Made by a program: the position numbers and the translations under genes. Positions 13,166-24,499 of a DNA stretch of 64,000 nt are shown piece by piece. The notes under the pieces were generated by a model, which saw only the letters and a list, made by a program, of their open reading frames with translations, ran no database searches and was not told the DNA's origin. Every line of letters starts with the position of its first letter. The stretch's first letter is position 1. The stretch is from Mesaphorura yosii (Eukaryota > Arthropoda > Collembola > Poduromorpha > Tullbergiidae), in contig WIXG01000114.1 in assembly GCA_009869945.1 (NCBI GenBank), positions 1-64,000 of the forward strand, given 5' to 3'.

Positions 13166-16100
13166 ATGCATCCTGTTCCTGGAGCGAGACGAACGAAGCA
13201 CCTACCCAAACCTCCTGATGGAGGTTGGGGATGGGTCGTTGTCTTTGCTTCATTTATGGTACACGTAATAGGTAAACACCAGAATCTCACGCATTGCATT
13301 AACTTGCAAAACGCTTATACTAATCCCTGCTTCCGGATTTCTGGTCGTGATAGCTGACGGAGTTGCATACACGTTTGGATTGTTCTTCGTGAAAATATCT
13401 GACGAGTTTCATAGCAAGACACAAACGTCTATGATTGCAAGCGTAATGGGCGGTATTACTTACTGTATTGGTCCGCTTGCTGGAGCATTAGTGAACAAAT
13501 ATGGATGCCGACCAGTGTCAATAGCTGGCAGCATAATTGGGGCTATTGGATTCGGGATAAGTTACTACGCGGACAGCAACACTTACTTAATTCTATCAAT
13601 TGGAGTCCTTGGCGGTGAGTTGTGCAGCTTTGATAATTGTTAAATGTTATCTGCGCCAGAATTTTACTAATTAATTGTCTCGAACGCAGGTGTTGGGTTA
13701 GGACTAATTTACTTGCCAGCTATTGTCAGTGTCACATGTTATTTCGAAAAGAGGCGAGCATTTGCAACAGGAATTGCGGTCTGTGGTTCTGGATTCGGAA
13801 CGTTTGTCATGGCTCCTTTCATGGAGTACTTGATTGATAAACGTGGTTGGAGAGAAGCCCTTCTGGCGACGGCCGGCCTCATTGTCAACTGTGTCATATT
13901 CAGTGCGCTGTTTCGACCGCTTCCGGACGAGAATTCTGACGAAGAGAAAACCGTTCCAAAGATTGTGGAACCAACGGAGGACGAGGAGCCTATTTTTATT
14001 TTTGCGTCACGTAAGTTTTTATTCACAAGTCGGCATTTTGTATTGCCTTGGAGTTGCTGGTTTGCACAATTCTGAATCGATTTTTGTCATCTGGTAAAGG
14101 TGGAAACCCTGTCGAACCTTCCGAACTCTTGTTGAACTCTGGAGTAGAATCACCACAGCCAGACGTCATCAAAGATGTCACTCAAACAGAAGCGAAGGTG
14201 CAAAAACCCAAAAGTGTCACCATCAAAAATGAAGTTTCAACATTTTTGACTACCGTAAGTATTAATTAGCATCGTAATTCTTGCAATATAGCGAAGTAAG
14301 TGGGTGAAATCTTGTAGAACACGAACAAGGACACTCTGACGATGTCCGTCAGTCATCCTGTGCTTCCTGTTGGATTGGCAGGCGTTGGAAGCACAGATTC
14401 TCTGCACAGATTCTCACGTCAAAAGCAAAAGAGACACTCGTTGAAATTCGGTTCAGACGTCATCTTGGAAGGCTCGCCCGTGCACGCAAGATCTGAACTT
14501 CACGGAAGCATTGGCATAATTTCCTCCAGGAAGGATATTTTCTACTCGGGCAGTGTAGCAAATATTCCGGAACTTCAAGATGAGACTGGGGAAACTTTCT
14601 CGGAAAAACTTGCAAGAAGCCCAGCAGATTCTGCTGATCTTGAGTTTTCTAAGAAGATTTGTGGTATTCCATGCAGTCCTGAGATTCATCAAGTATTCAA
14701 GACGATGATGGACATGTCAATACTAAAAAATCCTGTGTTTCTGGTCTTTGCGTGCTCGAATTTCCTCACCAGCATTGGATATAACTGCCCTTACATATTT
14801 TTAAAGGTGAGTGAGCCCAGACTCAAGTCCAAAACGCTTTGTGATTAGGAAGACACAGCGTAACTTAATTTTATATTACATCAGGATAAAGCGGTCAATG
14901 CCGCGATCGAACATCAGTCAGCATCGTGGCTCATTGCAATCATCGGCATAAGTAATACGCTGAGTCGGATTGTACTTGGATATTTGAGTGACAGATCGTG
15001 GGTGAATCGACTTTATTTATACAACACTGCTTTGATGCTCTGCGGACTGGGTAAGAAGCATTTCGTGTCACATTATCATTTTTCTCTCGAGAGAATTCTC
15101 ATCCTACGTTCCGACATTTTTAGAAAAACTCATTTCTCATGTCGAAGTTCTTGCAGAAAGTTTACGTAGTTCTACCTTCTAAACTGCCTTTCTAATCGCA
15201 GTTCTTGTATTTGAGCTTCAGATTAGATTTTAAAAGTAACAACGGAGCTACGACGGAGTAGAGAAAGGTCATTTTGTCGCGCTGCCAGCGGATGTAATAA
15301 TAACAACCACACATGATAAGCATCAATGAATGGTTAACGCTAAGCATCCTCAATATTTTGGCAAGTCGAAGGGCATTTTCATCTGTAGACTTGACTACCT
15401 GCCAAAAGAAAGAGAAAAGACGAAATTTCTACATACATAAGAATGCCACATGAACTAAATCTGTCGCTGATAATGAATCTGAAGTCGTTATTCAAATCTA
15501 ACCTTTGCCAATGCAGTTTACAAGAACGTGCAATGTAAATCTTAAAATAGTCTGTGCAAAGTTTTTGCAAGAAAGGCAAATCATGTTTCGTTGTTAACGT
15601 TGAAGGTTGGAAGTAGGGATTTTGATCTTATCCCTCGCTTGTGTTGGAAATAACTGCTAATGGTTTGTGTCTTGAAACTATTTAATTATTTACAGCGACA
15701 GGACTCGCTGGGCATACGAATGAACTGCTCTGGCTTCGCGTTTATGCTGTAACTTTTGGAGTCACCGTGGGAGTTTACGTCAGTCTGACAAGTGTCATCC
15801 TGGTTGACCTTCTGGGATTGGATAAACTGACGAACGCATTTGGATTTCTCCTTTTGTTTCAGGGACTTGCGACATTGATGGGTCCTCCAATGATTGGTGT
15901 GTGCGAGCTTACTGGCACCTTACCTTAGCGAAAGGGATCTGTCTTACTTTTTATCTGCATTACTGCATTGTTTTCCATTGCAGGTGCTTTGTATGACCAT
16001 TATCAGGACTATCGATCTGGATTCTGGCTAGCTGGTGGCTTCATCTTGCTTAGTGGTGCCATGCTATTTGTCATTCCGTGTCTCCAGAGAAGATATCCGA

Positions 16101-16252
16101 TCGAAAGGAAGTCTCTAAAGATTGTTGACTCGAGCAAAAAATCTGAGCTGAGGACCAACAACTCGAAATCAATCTTGTACGATAATCTGAATGGTGCTGG
16201 GTTCAAGAAACCTCATAAAATTAGTAGCAACAACAATCTAGCAACCGTCTAG
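13166..16252 (+). CDS. Monocarboxylate transporter, SLC16 family (major facilitator)
   Basis: Eight coding exons (13166-13271, 13354-13614, 13690-14010, 14100-14254, 14318-14806, 14885-15050, 15696-15896, 15984-16252) join in phase to 655 residues. The N-terminal family signature [20 protein letters not shown] marks the first membrane helix. Six helices follow to about residue 200 (including [20 protein letters not shown], another conserved SLC16 segment), then a long hydrophilic loop of roughly 230 residues encoded by exons 3-5, then six more helices ([57 protein letters not shown]) and a basic cytosolic tail. SLC16 proteins move lactate, pyruvate, ketone bodies or related solutes, usually with a proton, across the plasma membrane. 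The substrate cannot be read from sequence. The long central loop is common in insect members. The family call is very secure; the ortholog is not. Confidence 0.95.
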
Positions 16253-16434
16253 ATACTCGATATACGTCTTCATCGTTTTTTGGTTTTGTTTCTTACTGTA
16301 CTCTGATGTTGTCTTTCTTTCGAACGTGCGTATCTCTCAGCATAAGTTCTCATACATCGTACTTTTTGTGTTAATTAAAGGCATGTCCATAACCGAGAAA
16401 CATGACTAGATGTTGACATAATGTTGTGAAAATG

Positions 16435-16440
16435 AATAAA
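16435..16440 (+). terminator. Poly(A) signal AATAAA of the SLC16 gene
   Basis: AATAAA lies about 180 bases after the transporter stop codon and about 165 bases before the stop codon of the convergent Arg/Ser-rich gene. Confidence 0.55.
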
Positions 16441-16604
16441 TGCGAACTGTGGTTTGCATAATTTTGATAATGTGCTTGTGATACTGGAGACATATTGGCA
16501 ATCAGTCATAGCACTTTTCCAACATCCGACAATTTTATTTAATTTTCTCTGCGTCAGAAAAGAAACTTCAACAAACTCATAAAAGAACGGAATTCCTTAA
16601 CGTA

Positions 16605-19600
16605 TTAACATTTAATCATTGTTTCCTTAAGTAAAGCAACGCTCTTGCGAAAGATGTCTAAATCAGTTTCCTCGTCCTCTTCCACCGATGATATCTGCGG
16701 AAATTCCAGCAAACCACCTGGTGGTACCTGCGGCCGATGCAACAGGAATCGCCTAAAATTACAAGAGAGGATCATGACAATGAAGGCATTCGTAACAATT
16801 GACAGAGTACAAAAGGGTAAGTACCTTAACCCTTCGTCTCGTTTCCGAGTGTAGGCCGTGTGCGAGGACATGACTCCGATCTTTCTAAGGAATTCACTTC
16901 TGCCAATCCGTTTCAAGCGTAAAGACGGGTACTCCAATTCCTCTCTTGTTGTTCGTTCTTCCGGTTTCACTCCATCTTTCTGTTCCAGTGTTTGTATTTC
17001 GTCATAAACTTTGTTGAACAACTGCTCTCCAAAGAGAGCTCTTGGCAATCCCGAAGACTTAAATCGATTAGCCGGATACCAGCATTCACGTAACCCAACT
17101 TTCTTCCCTCCTTCCTCTGCAATTTCAGTTGGCGACTCGTTCTTAACTTTCTGAGTATTGACTAAACTTGACCAATCTACACCAAGAGCGTCAACAATTC
17201 CAGCCTTGCGCTCCGCGTCACCCAATTCGTCGTCCGAAATTTCTTCTAAATCAAACTCATCCAGCATATCAACGTCATTTGCAACTCTGTTTGTGGCGTT
17301 CTGGGAGGAAGATTCTTCTGTGTCTTTGAACTCAGTTTTAGCAATCGCGTCTGACTCGGCCACATCTTTGTTAATGGGGACTGCTTCTGAGGACTCAATG
17401 AGAGGCTTCTCAGTGCCTGCAGGCGCTTCACTTAGAAGGTCTTCGGCATCGTCACTAAAATCACTGAGGACTTCTTCAAGCGTTTCTGTCTTGGTCCAGG
17501 AGTCAGCTTTCTTTTCCGACGATGCAGGTTGGGCAGGCGATGCGGAAATAGTCTTTCCCACATGAGCTCGGCCAGGAGTAACTTCGGTCCTCACGGCAGG
17601 TGGATGTGTATAAGGAGCACATGTTGGAGTTGGCAAGAGGGCAGGACGATTGGGATCCTTCACCACAGTTTCATCTACCCAGGAGTCAACCATTGATTGC
17701 CTACCTCCACGCTCGAAATCTTTGACTCTCGATAGTGGCGGACCCTGTTTGCGTACTGGGACTTCAGGATTTCCTCGTCTAAGCCTGCGAAAGCAAAAGG
17801 TTAGAATGACGAACTTGGTGACAATTGTTCTCCAAAACGGTCTATGAACGGCCTCTTACCCCGGAGATCCAGGAAATTCACGATGTTGTGACTGACCTCC
17901 CTGTTGATAACCAAATCGCTGGGGTTGTGCTTCCACACTGGGTGGAAATGGTAACAACGGGGCCCGCCTTGCAGTGCGAGGTGAATCAAAACCTTGCTCC
18001 GGTGGCGGTCTTCCTCGTGCAGGAGACGATCTGGCAGGTGCCAGTCTTTCACGAGGTCGTCCCTCCTCTACAATGGACAAGTTATTCTTGTAACGTAATA
18101 GTCCAAAAACAGTCAGCGATGAGAGTGAGAAGTACTTACTCGTATCATAAGGTACATTCCCATAACTAGGACTGAATTGCCGCCCTCGATTATCTCTTGG
18201 CCTATCGTCATATCTGTCCTCTCGACGATGGGCATCATCGTAGTGCGAGTGTTTGCTGCTTATGATTCTGAAAAGTTCGCCAATATGAAATCCGCGACCA
18301 CAGGAAGTGAGATATTTGTTGATGCTATCGCCTACCTGATTCTCTCGGGCACCGAAGGTGGAGGACTCCTTTCTCGTCTCATTTTATCCGCGTACCCACC
18401 CGGAGGAGTTATTCTTCTCGGTGCTTCAGGAGCATACCGCTTCTTCTCGTGTAAAGACTCAGGAGAAGTAATCCTTCGCGGTCCGGGCGAATGTCTACCG
18501 CTGCTTTTATAACTTTCAGCAGTGGGAGTGTAGCGTCGACTCCTTTTCCCAGCGCTGCCGTAAGACTCAACTGAATTCTGACGTTTCCGACCAGGCATGT
18601 CCACTGCAGAATGTCTTGGATATTGTGACCTCTCCTTTTCGTGTTCGATTGATCCCGAACCATGCGAATACGGATAGTCACGGGATTTCGGAGGCAAATT
18701 ACTTCGGCGATCATAATCTCTCTCCTTCACATACTCCCTTTCTTTATCTCGCACGTATGGGGAGTCGCCCCTCTCATTCCCTCTGGTCTTGTGACCTTCA
18801 TGTTTGGTCGAGGTAGACACAATGGAACTTGACGATGAGCCAATCGCTTTCTTAACTTCTTTTGATCTTCTTTCTTTGCTGCCAGGTTGGTTTTCACTGA
18901 CTCCTTTTGATTTCCCAGTTTTTAGCTTGATACTTGGCGCAGAACTTTCCGATGATGAACAATCAGAGTTTGAATCCGATGCTTCGGAAGCAGAACTAGA
19001 TGATGATCCCGATTTACTTGTCGAAGAAGTCCCGGACTTTGAAGGAGAGTCAGAAGACGAAACTTCGGTCTTTCTTTCGTGTTTTCCAGTTTTCTTAGAT
19101 TTTGAAGACGAATGACCTTTGCGTTTAGGCTTACGTGCTTCTTTCTCCTTCGATTTAAAGTCCTCTTTGTGCCCTTGCCTTTCGAAATTTCTTCGGCTTT
19201 CGGGGTCCATCCTGCCCCTATAACCTGGAGATTTACTTCTAGAGTTACGGGAAGTGCGTTCGTAAGTTGCATAACTGTCTTGTTCATATCTTGAGCTTTG
19301 TTGTGATATTCGCTGGAAGTGTTTATTGAGACAAGTGTGCCAACATTAGTCAAGGGACTCCATTCTTCATTAGGTTAACTTCATATAATTACCTCGCCTT
19401 CAGTTGGGGGTCTACGCACTGACGTAATGCTCGACGCTAACTGCCTCCTCCCTTTCGTTGAAAAATCCGAGTAATTAGACCCACCACCACCGCCTCCAGA
19501 TGAAACTCCGCTGCGAAACAAGAGGTTTACATATAAATGCACAAGTAGAAAGCCAAACCAGGTCCAATCAATAATTCCAGTTAATTATCACATACCCTCT

Positions 19601-19747
19601 CGACCCGAGCCGATCAAATACACTCAGGCGTTCCTTTTCCGTAGTAAAATTCTGTCCATGCTCATGGCTCATGATTGGTCTTGCCAAGTTGTAATTGTAA
19701 CCACTGGGTCCTCGCTCGGAACTTCTTCCTCTGAAACCTCGATTCAT
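16605..19747 (-). CDS. Arg/Ser-rich nuclear protein, probable ZC3H13/Flacc homolog
   Basis: Exons in transcript order are 19747-19596, 19510-19393, 19312-18336, 18255-18140, 18067-17860, 17784-16825 and 16752-16605; all phases match, giving 892 residues. The first 90 residues are Gly/Arg-rich and include EKERLSVFDRLGSRG. Residues 90-520 are a low-complexity Arg/Ser/Glu/Lys region typical of splicing-associated proteins. Residues 550-700 are acidic, and the C-terminal 190 residues are more ordered, with FDLEEISDDELG, GIVDALGVDWSSL, GLPRALFGEQLFNKVYDEI and a helical Arg-rich end. This arrangement resembles ZC3H13, called Flacc in flies, which links RBM15 to WTAP in the nuclear m6A writer complex; that match is from memory and is not proven. 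I see no CCCH zinc finger in the exons found, although an acceptor-like TTAG just upstream of the ATG leaves room for a further 5' exon. The last intron (72 bp) lacks an in-frame stop. BCLAF1/THRAP3-type proteins are an alternative. Confidence 0.6.
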
Positions 19748-20271
19748 TCTGCCAACTTTTCCCACACAATATGCACCTAACTGTGAGGGACCGTGTCCCT
19801 TCGTTTTCGTTCCTTGTTTATATCAGAGCAGACGGTCAAATTGTATGTACTAGGCATTCGACTCAAGAATTTGTACTCCCATTCTATCCGCTGCGCTGTG
19901 TAGTTCGCTGCATTTTGTAGGTAAAGGTAGAGAGAACAGAGAAAGTCGGTTTAAACTCTTTGTGCTGGCACGTACCGGTTAATGTAGCCAGTTCCAATAA
20001 CGTTTCCAACAATGATCAGGTTGCAGCAGCAGTAAGTCTTCGAAACCCTTCTCCATTACATTTATTACTGTCCATATAATTATACGATTACAATACAATG
20101 TTCAAAAATGGTCGTATAGTAGAAAAGCACAGTCATTACAAATACTAGTGCGATCTCCATCAAAAGCACACACATTATTACATACAATACATTAGGGAAA
20201 TAAATATCACAAAAACGCAACAGTTTGCATGTAATCTACTATCTTCGATTTCGATCGATCTCCAAATATCA

Positions 20272-23200
20272 TTAATGCCATGTTGGAAGGTAGGACGACC
20301 AGCCAGAACCACCTGGATTGCGCCCAAGTCTGTTTTCCCCAAGAGAAGCGTCGACTCCTAGAATTACAAAATGACGACGTTAGTCGGTCGTTAACAAGAC
20401 GAAGCTGACTTCACCTTTAACTGAAGTCTCCAGTTGAGTAACTTCATTGGGTGCTAATTTTAACATTGTCTTCAGTACCGGCACAAGGCGTAACTTCTCA
20501 TCCTCCCCTTGCAATGTTACAAACTAAGGACACATGACAGAAAGAATATTAAGAAGGTATGAAGTTTATCATATGCTGTAAACCCTTGAACCAGAAGAGG
20601 CAGTAAATAAATACCTTGAGTAGGACATTCTTCAAATATTCCGTATTCTCCTTTAAGTGCACTTTTCTTTCGTTATCACGCTCAACTCGACGAATTTCTT
20701 CTTTTAAAGCTTCACTTAGTTGAGCCAATCTTTCGGAATTTGACTCTGACTCTCTGAGGAGAACGGTCAGGTGCTTGATTTGATTTTGACAGCGGATAAG
20801 TTCGTCTTTCAAGCTCGGCCCAAATACAGGGGTACTGCTCCCATCATTTTCTAATCCAAAAATATACAACCTCAATAACAATATTAAAACCCGCTTTGTA
20901 TCCTGTCCTTCTTTTGACTTGTACCTTTGGATGTGTCTGATGAAAGCAGTTGTTCAAAAGTTAGATTATAATTGTCATTTGTCTGAATCAAACGAGAAGA
21001 CGTAATACTTTCCGACCCCTGAAAGAGAATTTAATTTTTATGAGCATCTAACATGGGAAGGAAATACGAAAGACTAAAATGTAGGGGTCAATTACTTCAC
21101 ATTCTCCTCTTGGTATCATTCGAAACTGGTCAAACATCAATCCCATGGAGGGTGTGGACGTGTCGATAGTCAAAGGTTGTGTAAAATTTCTGTTCATATA
21201 CTGTTGTGCAATACTTAACGGAGGTCGACCTTCGAAGCTGTCTCCGGATACACACCTTTGTTCGTGCTGGCTTTCTGTTACGTCTTCGTCAGACTCGTTA
21301 TTTCCTCGATTTTCGTGTAACACATTCATGTCATTACTGTCAGCTTCCTTGTAAACCTTCAAATTCTTAATATCTTCATCCAGTCCCTTGATTCGAGCTT
21401 CATAGGACGATTTGACAGATTCGAGTTGTGTCTGCAATTGAACACACCTTAAAAACTCGTGTTACATATGGGACTATTGGGAGCGCAAGTTTTATACCTT
21501 GTACGCGGCTATTACGGCATCCTTTTCAGTTTTTGCGGTTTCCAATACATTTTTCATTTCAACGTCTTTTTGCCTCAGTTCTTGTCGAAACTTCTGAAGT
21601 TCATTTCCAAGGGCAATCTCTTTCTGAATAGCGTCAGTCTTGACTTGATTCAGGTGAACTCCAAGCTCTGCTCTTTCAAGAGTCAAGCTTTCATTTTCTA
21701 ACTTCAAAGTTTGATAGTCACTTCTACAACCAAAGTGTATTAGGCATATTATTTATATTGGTGAACTCAAAGAAATACCCATAAATTCATTCAAATCACC
21801 CACTTCAGCACAGATATTTCGGAATGAAAGTCCTGGACGATCTTCTGTAAGTTTTCTAGTTCGTCTTCATCCTTTACATGTGAGGCAACTGGTTTTTGAG
21901 ATTTGAGCATTGCCTGAGCCTTGAGTTTATAGTTGCTGTATTCTGTTTCTAACTGATTCAATTCTAATTTTAAGTTAGAAACGTATGATTCCCGACTTCG
22001 CTTATTTTCTTCAAGCACCGAAATCTGTGGGAAGATTAAAGATAATTGTCAAGAAAGTTGCCTGGAGGAAGTCCTTACATTGTGCTTTGATGTGTGGGAT
22101 TGCCTACCTTATTCTCATGAGTTCGAATAACCTTTTCCAAAGCTGCAATTTTCTCCATTAGTGAACTGGATTCACTCGAAAAATTGAATTTGGCGTTTTC
22201 ATAATCCTTATTTAGTTTTGATAGTTCAGACTTAGTTTCGGCATGCTTTTCATTAAGCTTTGCCAACTCATCCTGAAGAAAACTTATTTTTTCGGATTTT
22301 CGTCCCAACTCAGTCTAAACAAGCAACTTCATTTTAATTTTAATTTCACAAATCATACCTGAAATGAATTCTATACGTACCTCCAGTTGCACCTTCGCTC
22401 GATTTCCTTCGTCAATAGTATCGTTTAATTTCGTGATATTTAGTTCTAAGGCTATGATTTTATTGTCAGCTTCGGCGGCAAGAACAGCTTGATTTTCATT
22501 TTGTCGTCTTGCTTCATCTAACTTTTCACTCATGTCCTGGAGTTTCTTTTCGTAATCAGTGATTTCGAGTGACAGCATAACCGTTTGTCGTTTCTCCTGA
22601 AATCCCATTACATTCAACATTTAGTATAAACATAATATGACTTGCCTTTATCGCAATTTAATGTGTCAAACCTGCGCCGCATTAAATTCAGTTTGTTTTG
22701 CTTCTTTCAGTCCATTTTCCAATTCCTCCGCTCGTGCTTTCCATTTGAGGGACTCTTCTTCATTTTTCTCCAAGTTCTCACATTTTTCACGCAAGAGTTT
22801 GTGAGATGTTGTCAAACTCTACACAAAGGTAGACATCTTTAATATTAATTGCACCCAATTCCTAATATTGCATCCAAAAATGCTTATGGATTTTATCAAT
22901 GCCTGTAATTTTGCTTGGCAGTCGAAATTGGACTCCTTTAACTTCAAATTTTCTTCCACAGATGCTTGCAGATCCTTCTCCAGTGTGGCGCTTAGTTTCC
23001 TGAGCTTTTCAACCTCGTCTTGAGCCTTATCAAATTCTTGCTGGATTGTGGAAATCTTCTGGCTCTTCCCTGCCACTTTAGCATTTTCAGCATTGAGCCG
23101 CTCAATCTCATCATTCTGTTCGACTACTTTCTTCTTTAGTTTTAAAGCGATAGCTTTTAACTAGGAAAATGGAAAACTGTTGCTAGTATTAATTAGTCGT

Positions 23201-23348
23201 TTGTCATTTCTTAAGAATGATATACCTTAATATATCGCTCTCGCTCTTCTAGAGCTGATTCATCCACAGGTCCCACACTATCGGTTGTACTTCTAGTCAA
23301 GGAATCCTGAGCACCAGTCGACTCATCATTGCATGAACCTTCATCCAT
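20272..23348 (-). CDS. GCC2: GRIP-domain golgin, GCC2/GCC185-like
   Basis: Twelve coding exons join in phase to 752 residues: 23348-23226, 23160-22903, 22818-22672, 22596-22381, 22314-22108, 22024-21804, 21723-21498, 21431-21096, 21018-20925, 20850-20615, 20523-20415 and 20357-20272. After a short acidic head comes EERERYIKLKAIALKLKKKV, then almost continuous coiled coil to about residue 475, a less ordered linker, a second coiled coil, and a C-terminal GRIP domain (about 678-725: EYLKNVLLKFVTLQGEDEKL, then LVPVLKTMLKLAPNEVTQLE). The last residues, GSGWSSYLPTWH, also match a golgin tail. GRIP domains bind Arl1 on the trans-Golgi network, and these golgins tether vesicles. It is shorter than vertebrate GCC2 (about 1,680 residues), so the coil is reduced. 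Intron 2 seems to use a GC donor. The transcript is tandem with the Arg/Ser-rich gene and divergent from the phosphatase gene. GRIP golgin is certain; the GCC2 subtype is likely. Confidence 0.88.
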
Positions 23349-24499
23349 CGAAGTGAAGTGTGCACTTGTAATGTAGCAACAGCGTCTCGTGATTCGTGAA
23401 TATTAATTACGTCTCATCTTAAGTTTCTGAACACTCATTAGTTTCTGCAGCCGGTGAGAACACGAACCCTCGTTTTCTAACCAAGCCCAGAACTGTTGCT
23501 TGCAGGACCTGTTAATGATTACGTTTATGTAATTACACAGTAATTTCTTTTCATAGAATAGACTGGTAAGCCATGTTTCCTTAATTCCTTACTTATCCCA
23601 ACTTAAACGGATTGCTTCGTCCTGTCCTAGATGTTGGGCTCAAGCCTCAAGCTGGTCCAATATTTACAAGTCTGTTTACTTAAGTGCACAGCTGCAATTT
23701 CCTGATTACAAATACAAGAGTTTATTTAGAAAAGTTAGGATTCAGTGCCTCCAGAACCACCACATAGTACCGGGGTTCAATCGCACACCGCACAAGCACG
23801 GAATACTTTTTTTTACGAACTTACTTAGCCGACAAGCTCATGAACTCATGATTCTGGTTTCTTATCTAATCGCCAATCACAAATGCTCCAAGCTCGTTTC
23901 ACGCAATCCCACTGTATCCGTCGCCCACTGAAGCCACTGATACTTAATAACTTAATACTGAATGATCAGTGACAGTGACCCCAATAATATTTATTGCTGC
24001 TAAGTTTTGGTGACAGCGACAGCACATCAAGTTTGAAGTTGCACTCTTGCGACATCACATGTTTTCGGGCAAGACAATAATAAAGAGGTGTGAAAAGGTG
24101 CAAGCTGTTCAAAATGATAGGCTGAAGCTGTTGGATTTGGAACAGCGTGTTGATTTTCAAATATCAGTCTTAAAAGTTAGTTTTGATTCCTTAATATAAT
24201 TGCACCCAGCATTATCTGATTGGTGGAGATAATAATTTAAAATATTTGAGCATCTTTTGCAATTGTGCGCGGTGATCGCCGATTGAGCCTGGAACCGAGG
24301 ACCACGTCGGACTGAACATTGGATGTTTGTTAACCATAACACCAAATGGGAAAGTAGTAGAAAGTGACTGGATTCTTACGGCTATGCTCAGGCTCTTTGT
24401 AAGTATTTTATTTCATACATTTTTCACTTCAACGATAGCCGATTCATATGTGGAACTGTTTAGTTTTTATAGTTCCTAATGACTCCATGATAAACCATT

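Noticed and set aside
17158..17565. Plus-strand Ser-rich frame
   Set aside because: Mirror of the acidic coding exon of the Arg/Ser-rich gene on the minus strand.
23760..23810. GGGGTTCAATC, a tRNA B-box look-alike
   Set aside because: No A box or foldable acceptor stem at the right distance.
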